DNA of 64,000 nt from Roseococcus pinisoli (GTDB lineage: Bacteria > Pseudomonadota > Alphaproteobacteria > Acetobacterales > Acetobacteraceae). The notes below the pieces were generated by a model that saw only the letters and a list, made by a program, of their open reading frames with translations, did not search any database and was not told the DNA's origin. Made by a program: the position numbers and the translations under genes. Positions 61,499 to 64,000 of the stretch are shown here, piece after piece. The stretch spans positions 174,969-238,968 of the forward strand of contig NZ_JAHCDA010000003.1 of NCBI RefSeq assembly GCF_018413645.1, in the 5' to 3' direction. How positions within the stretch are numbered: the first letter of the stretch is position 1; every line of letters begins with the position of its first letter.

Positions 61499-64000
61499 CT
61501 ATTGCTGCGGAAGGATGGTGATCCTGCCGACGGCCTGGCGGGCGAAGAAGGCCGGGCGGTACATGTCCGCCACCTCGGCGCCCGGCAGTTCGAAGCGGCC
61601 CGCCGTCACCGCGCGCAGCCGGACCGCCAGGCGGAAGTCCCGGCGCTCTGCGTTGAAGGTGACGGCCGCGGCCACCCGGTCGTCGAGCGCGGGCGTCGCA
61701 TCGGGCTCCGCCAGCTCGCCGAGGCCCGGAAGGCCGGGCACCGCGCCCGGCCCGAGCCGCGCCTGGATTTCCCAGCCGGCGGGCAGGCCCTGGCTGATCA
61801 TCGCCAGATGCTCCTGGCCCGATTCCGCCCGCGCCTCGATCACCATCAGGAAGGAGGTGCCGGAGCGCAGCTGGTCCAGGTTCAGCTCCATGCCCTGGAG
61901 GTCGAGGAAGCGCCGGCGGATGGTCATGGCGTTCCGCCCCGCAGGCAGCGCTTCCGTCGGGATACCCGTGACGGTCAGCGTGACCGGCAGCGGCGCGTCG
62001 CCCAGGTTGCGCAGCACGCCGCCCGCCGTCGCGTTGAAGACCCGTGGCGCCGCATTGCCATCGAAGGCGGCGCGTACCGGCCGCCCGTCGCGGCCCAGCG
62101 AGGCCGCGGCGAGCACGGCCCAGGCGGCCTCCTGGGTGGAGGCGGCCGCCGGCGTCAGCTCCGGACCGGGCAGCCGTTCGGTCGCCTGCTGGATCATCGC
62201 CGCCGGGGCCTGCGCTTCCTTCAGCAGCACGAGCACCGCCATCGCATCGCGGGCGGCGCTGCCATAGTCGTAGAGCCAGTCGCGCCGGGCCGGCGCCGCC
62301 AGCGCGGCGGCGAAGGCGCGTTGAGCCCGATCGTTGTCACCGGCCCGGGCGAAGGCCGCGGCGAGCTGGGCGCGCGCCAGCGGCGTCGGCAGGCGATCGA
62401 GGCTCTCCATCAGGCGCCGGGCGGCGCCCAGCCGGTGCCGGCCGGCGAGCGAGAGCGCGTTCAGCCGCGCGGCCTGGGCGGCGAACTCCGTCGGCTCGTT
62501 GGCCGTGGTGTCCTCCAGCCGGGTGGCCAGGTCGTCCAGCGCGGCATCGAGCGCGGCCGTCGCCACCGTGGCGCCGGCGGTGCGGGCGCGGATCAGCGCT
62601 TCCGCCGCATAGGCCGAGGTCCAGAATTCCGGCTCGCCCTGCGCCGACCAGAGGCCGAAGCTGCCGTCATAGCGCTGGCGGGACAGGATGCCGTCCACCG
62701 CGCGCTGCAGCAGCGCGGCCTGCTGGGGCGTGCTGCCCTCGCTGATCGCCGCGCCGATGCCCAGCGCGCGCGAGGAAAGCTGCTCCAGGCAGGTATAAGG
62801 ATAGATCTCCAGCCCGCGCAGCATGCCCTCGGCATCGAAGCGGACCGGCGTGCCGAGGCGCGCCGTCGCGCGCCAGGCGCCGGGCAGGAAGCGGGTGGCG
62901 TTGGGTGCCAGCCGCAGCTCCTGGCCCGGGGCCAGCTCGCTCAGCGTCGTGACCGAGGTGAGAGCGCGCGAGGAGCGCACCTCGATGCGGGACTCACGGG
63001 TGGCGGCGAAGCCCCCGGGGCCGCCGACGGCGAGGCGAAGGGTTCCCTCGCCGGCACCGGTCGCGCGCAGGGTCGTGCTGGGCTGGGCGCGGGCGCCCGT
63101 GGCCAGGCGCGCGGCAAGGCGGGCCGGGCCGCCGAGGGCGATGGCGCCCTCCGCAGTCAGCGTCGCGCTCACCTCGCCTTGCGGGAGCTCGAGATTGTGC
63201 AGGAGGACGGGCAGGGTTGCTTCGTCGCCCGGGGCGAGGAAGCGCGGCAGCAGCGCCTCGGCCAGGACCGGGTCGCGGACTGTCATGGCCCGGCTTGCCG
63301 AACCGATGCGCGGCCCCTGCCAGGCCACGGCCATCAGCCGCAGCTCGCCCGCGAAGTCCGGGAGGTCGAGCGGGATGGTGGCGCGGCCATTGGCATCGGT
63401 TTCCACCACGCCGCTGAACAGCACGACGTTGCGCTGCGGAATGGGCAGCAGGCCAAGGTCGCCCGTCTCGTCGCCGCCCTGGCGCAGCACGGCCGGGGTG
63501 GCATCGTCGGGGCGGATGAGGCGGCCGTAATCGTCGCGGATATCGACGCCGAGGGTGCGGCGGCCGGTGTAATGCGCCAGCGGATCGGGCGAGGCGAAGC
63601 GGGTGAGGCGCAGGATGCCCTCATCCACGGCGGCCAGCGTCAGATGGACCGAGGCACTGCCTCCCGTGACGGTGACGGGCACCTCCACGCGAGTGCTGGG
63701 CCGCGCCCGCTCGGGCCCGCCGATCGCGACGTCCAGGCGGCGCGCGGCGGGGTCGATCTGCACCCAGGCCAGGCCGAGCGCGCGGCCCGGCGAGGTGGCG
63801 GGAGCGCCGGCCCTGAAGACGGTGACGGCGACATAGGCGCCGGGACCCCAGGCCGGGTCGGCGGTCAGCGGAACATCGGTGCCGCCCTCCGGCACGTCGA
63901 CCTCGCGCACCGTCATCAGCCGGTCGGTCAGGACGGCGAGGCTGGCGCGGCCCGCGAAGGGCGCGGTCACCCGCACCGTCACCGTGTCGCCCGGCGCGTA
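61499..64000 (-). CDS. Bacterial alpha-2-macroglobulin family protein (5' part beyond the window)
   Basis: At least 834 codons; the frame is open through position 64000, so the N-terminal signal and first macroglobulin domains lie outside. Visible: a macroglobulin strand starting YAPGDT, the bait-proximal domain, and the thioester region with TCLEQLSSRALGIG, where Cys-x-Glu-Gln is intact. The alpha-helical thioester domain follows (TSAYAAEALIRARTAG, repeated Ala-rich helices), then a receptor-binding-like C-terminus (ELPGAEVADMYRPAFFARQAVGRI). Such proteins trap proteases in the periplasm. The usual partner PBP1C gene (pbpC) is not downstream. Confidence 0.9.
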   Translation of the reverse strand, partial: YAPGDTVTVRVTAPFAGRASLAVLTDRLMTVREVDVPEGGTDVPLTADPAWGPGAYVAVTVFRAGAPATSPGRALGLAWVQIDPAARRLDVAIGGPERARPSTRVEVPVTVTGGSASVHLTLAAVDEGILRLTRFASPDPLAHYTGRRTLGVDIRDDYGRLIRPDDATPAVLRQGGDETGDLGLLPIPQRNVVLFSGVVETDANGRATIPLDLPDFAGELRLMAVAWQGPRIGSASRAMTVRDPVLAEALLPRFLAPGDEATLPVLLHNLELPQGEVSATLTAEGAIALGGPARLAARLATGARAQPSTTLRATGAGEGTLRLAVGGPGGFAATRESRIEVRSSRALTSVTTLSELAPGQELRLAPNATRFLPGAWRATARLGTPVRFDAEGMLRGLEIYPYTCLEQLSSRALGIGAAISEGSTPQQAALLQRAVDGILSRQRYDGSFGLWSAQGEPEFWTSAYAAEALIRARTAGATVATAALDAALDDLATRLEDTTANEPTEFAAQAARLNALSLAGRHRLGAARRLMESLDRLPTPLARAQLAAAFARAGDNDRAQRAFAAALAAPARRDWLYDYGSAARDAMAVLVLLKEAQAPAAMIQQATERLPGPELTPAAASTQEAAWAVLAAASLGRDGRPVRAAFDGNAAPRVFNATAGGVLRNLGDAPLPVTLTVTGIPTEALPAGRNAMTIRRRFLDLQGMELNLDQLRSGTSFLMVIEARAESGQEHLAMISQGLPAGWEIQARLGPGAVPGLPGLGELAEPDATPALDDRVAAAVTFNAERRDFRLAVRLRAVTAGRFELPGAEVADMYRPAFFARQAVGRITILPQQ

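Noticed and set aside
1-64000. CRISPR arrays, tRNA genes, IS elements or prophage
   Set aside because: No direct-repeat spacing, cloverleaf, transposase or phage protein was found on either strand by reading.

Overview
High-GC (about 70%) window from an alphaproteobacterium, most likely Rhodospirillales/Acetobacteraceae and Roseomonas-like. This placement is inferred from four things: the argS–SPOR–nagZ–site-2 protease–scpA–scpB–tat–serS gene order, a type II lumazine synthase behind an FMN riboswitch, a petP/petR-type regulatory pair, and several Bug/TctC tripartite-tricarboxylate binding proteins. Coding density is very high, many neighbours overlap by ATGA or GTGA, and GTG/TTG starts are frequent. 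I see no tRNA, rRNA, CRISPR array, insertion sequence or prophage gene.

Layout. 1-15.2 kb is a catabolic and uptake region: an SDR and a Bug binding protein, a sugar-nucleotide-type epimerase, an NTF2-like/DUF2125 pair, a ChaC-type gamma-glutamylcyclotransferase, a 2-hydroxyacid dehydrogenase divergent from a GalB-like hydratase/acyl-CoA dehydrogenase pair, an amidase/SRPBCC pair divergent from a Bug protein and LysR regulator, and a luciferase-like monooxygenase. 13.5-16.0 kb holds 5-oxoprolinase pxpC-pxpB divergent from pxpA, which would recycle the 5-oxoproline released by the cyclotransferase. 16-18.6 kb has a membrane diguanylate cyclase, then a class III metal/metalloid binding protein coupled to a molbindin. 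18.6-21.2 kb is pcaH-pcaG-pcaB, the 3,4-cleavage arm of protocatechuate breakdown. 21.3-22.0 kb is an FMN riboswitch and ribH. 22-35 kb contains a DMT exporter, a second luciferase-like enzyme, a CHASE-PAS-GAF-GGDEF protein, an AtuA-type two-subunit enzyme, a lipoprotein, glycerol kinase, a secreted PPC-like protein with its own promoter and terminator, an M20 amidohydrolase and a two-domain glycosyltransferase.

35.4-45.0 kb is the most unusual block: a complete chemosensory set (MCP, CheA, CheB, CheR and a double-CheW adaptor) interleaved with a complete partner-switching set (receiver-SpoIIE phosphatase, STAS antagonist, RsbW-like ATPase), plus a receiver protein with a degenerate HPt domain. 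No flagellar gene and no stand-alone CheY are present. The simplest reading is a chemosensory array whose output is a phosphatase acting on a STAS/anti-sigma switch.

45.2-57.7 kb is housekeeping: a nitronate monooxygenase-like protein, a palindromic intergenic element, argS, a SPOR protein, nagZ, a site-2 protease, scpA-scpB, an orphan ABC ATPase sitting where tatA would be expected, tatB-tatC, serS, an Fsr-like MFS exporter and an AhpD-like protein. 57.7-61.3 kb is a MarR–OmpR–histidine kinase–MBL hydrolase operon. The window ends inside a bacterial alpha-2-macroglobulin gene whose 5' part lies beyond the right edge.
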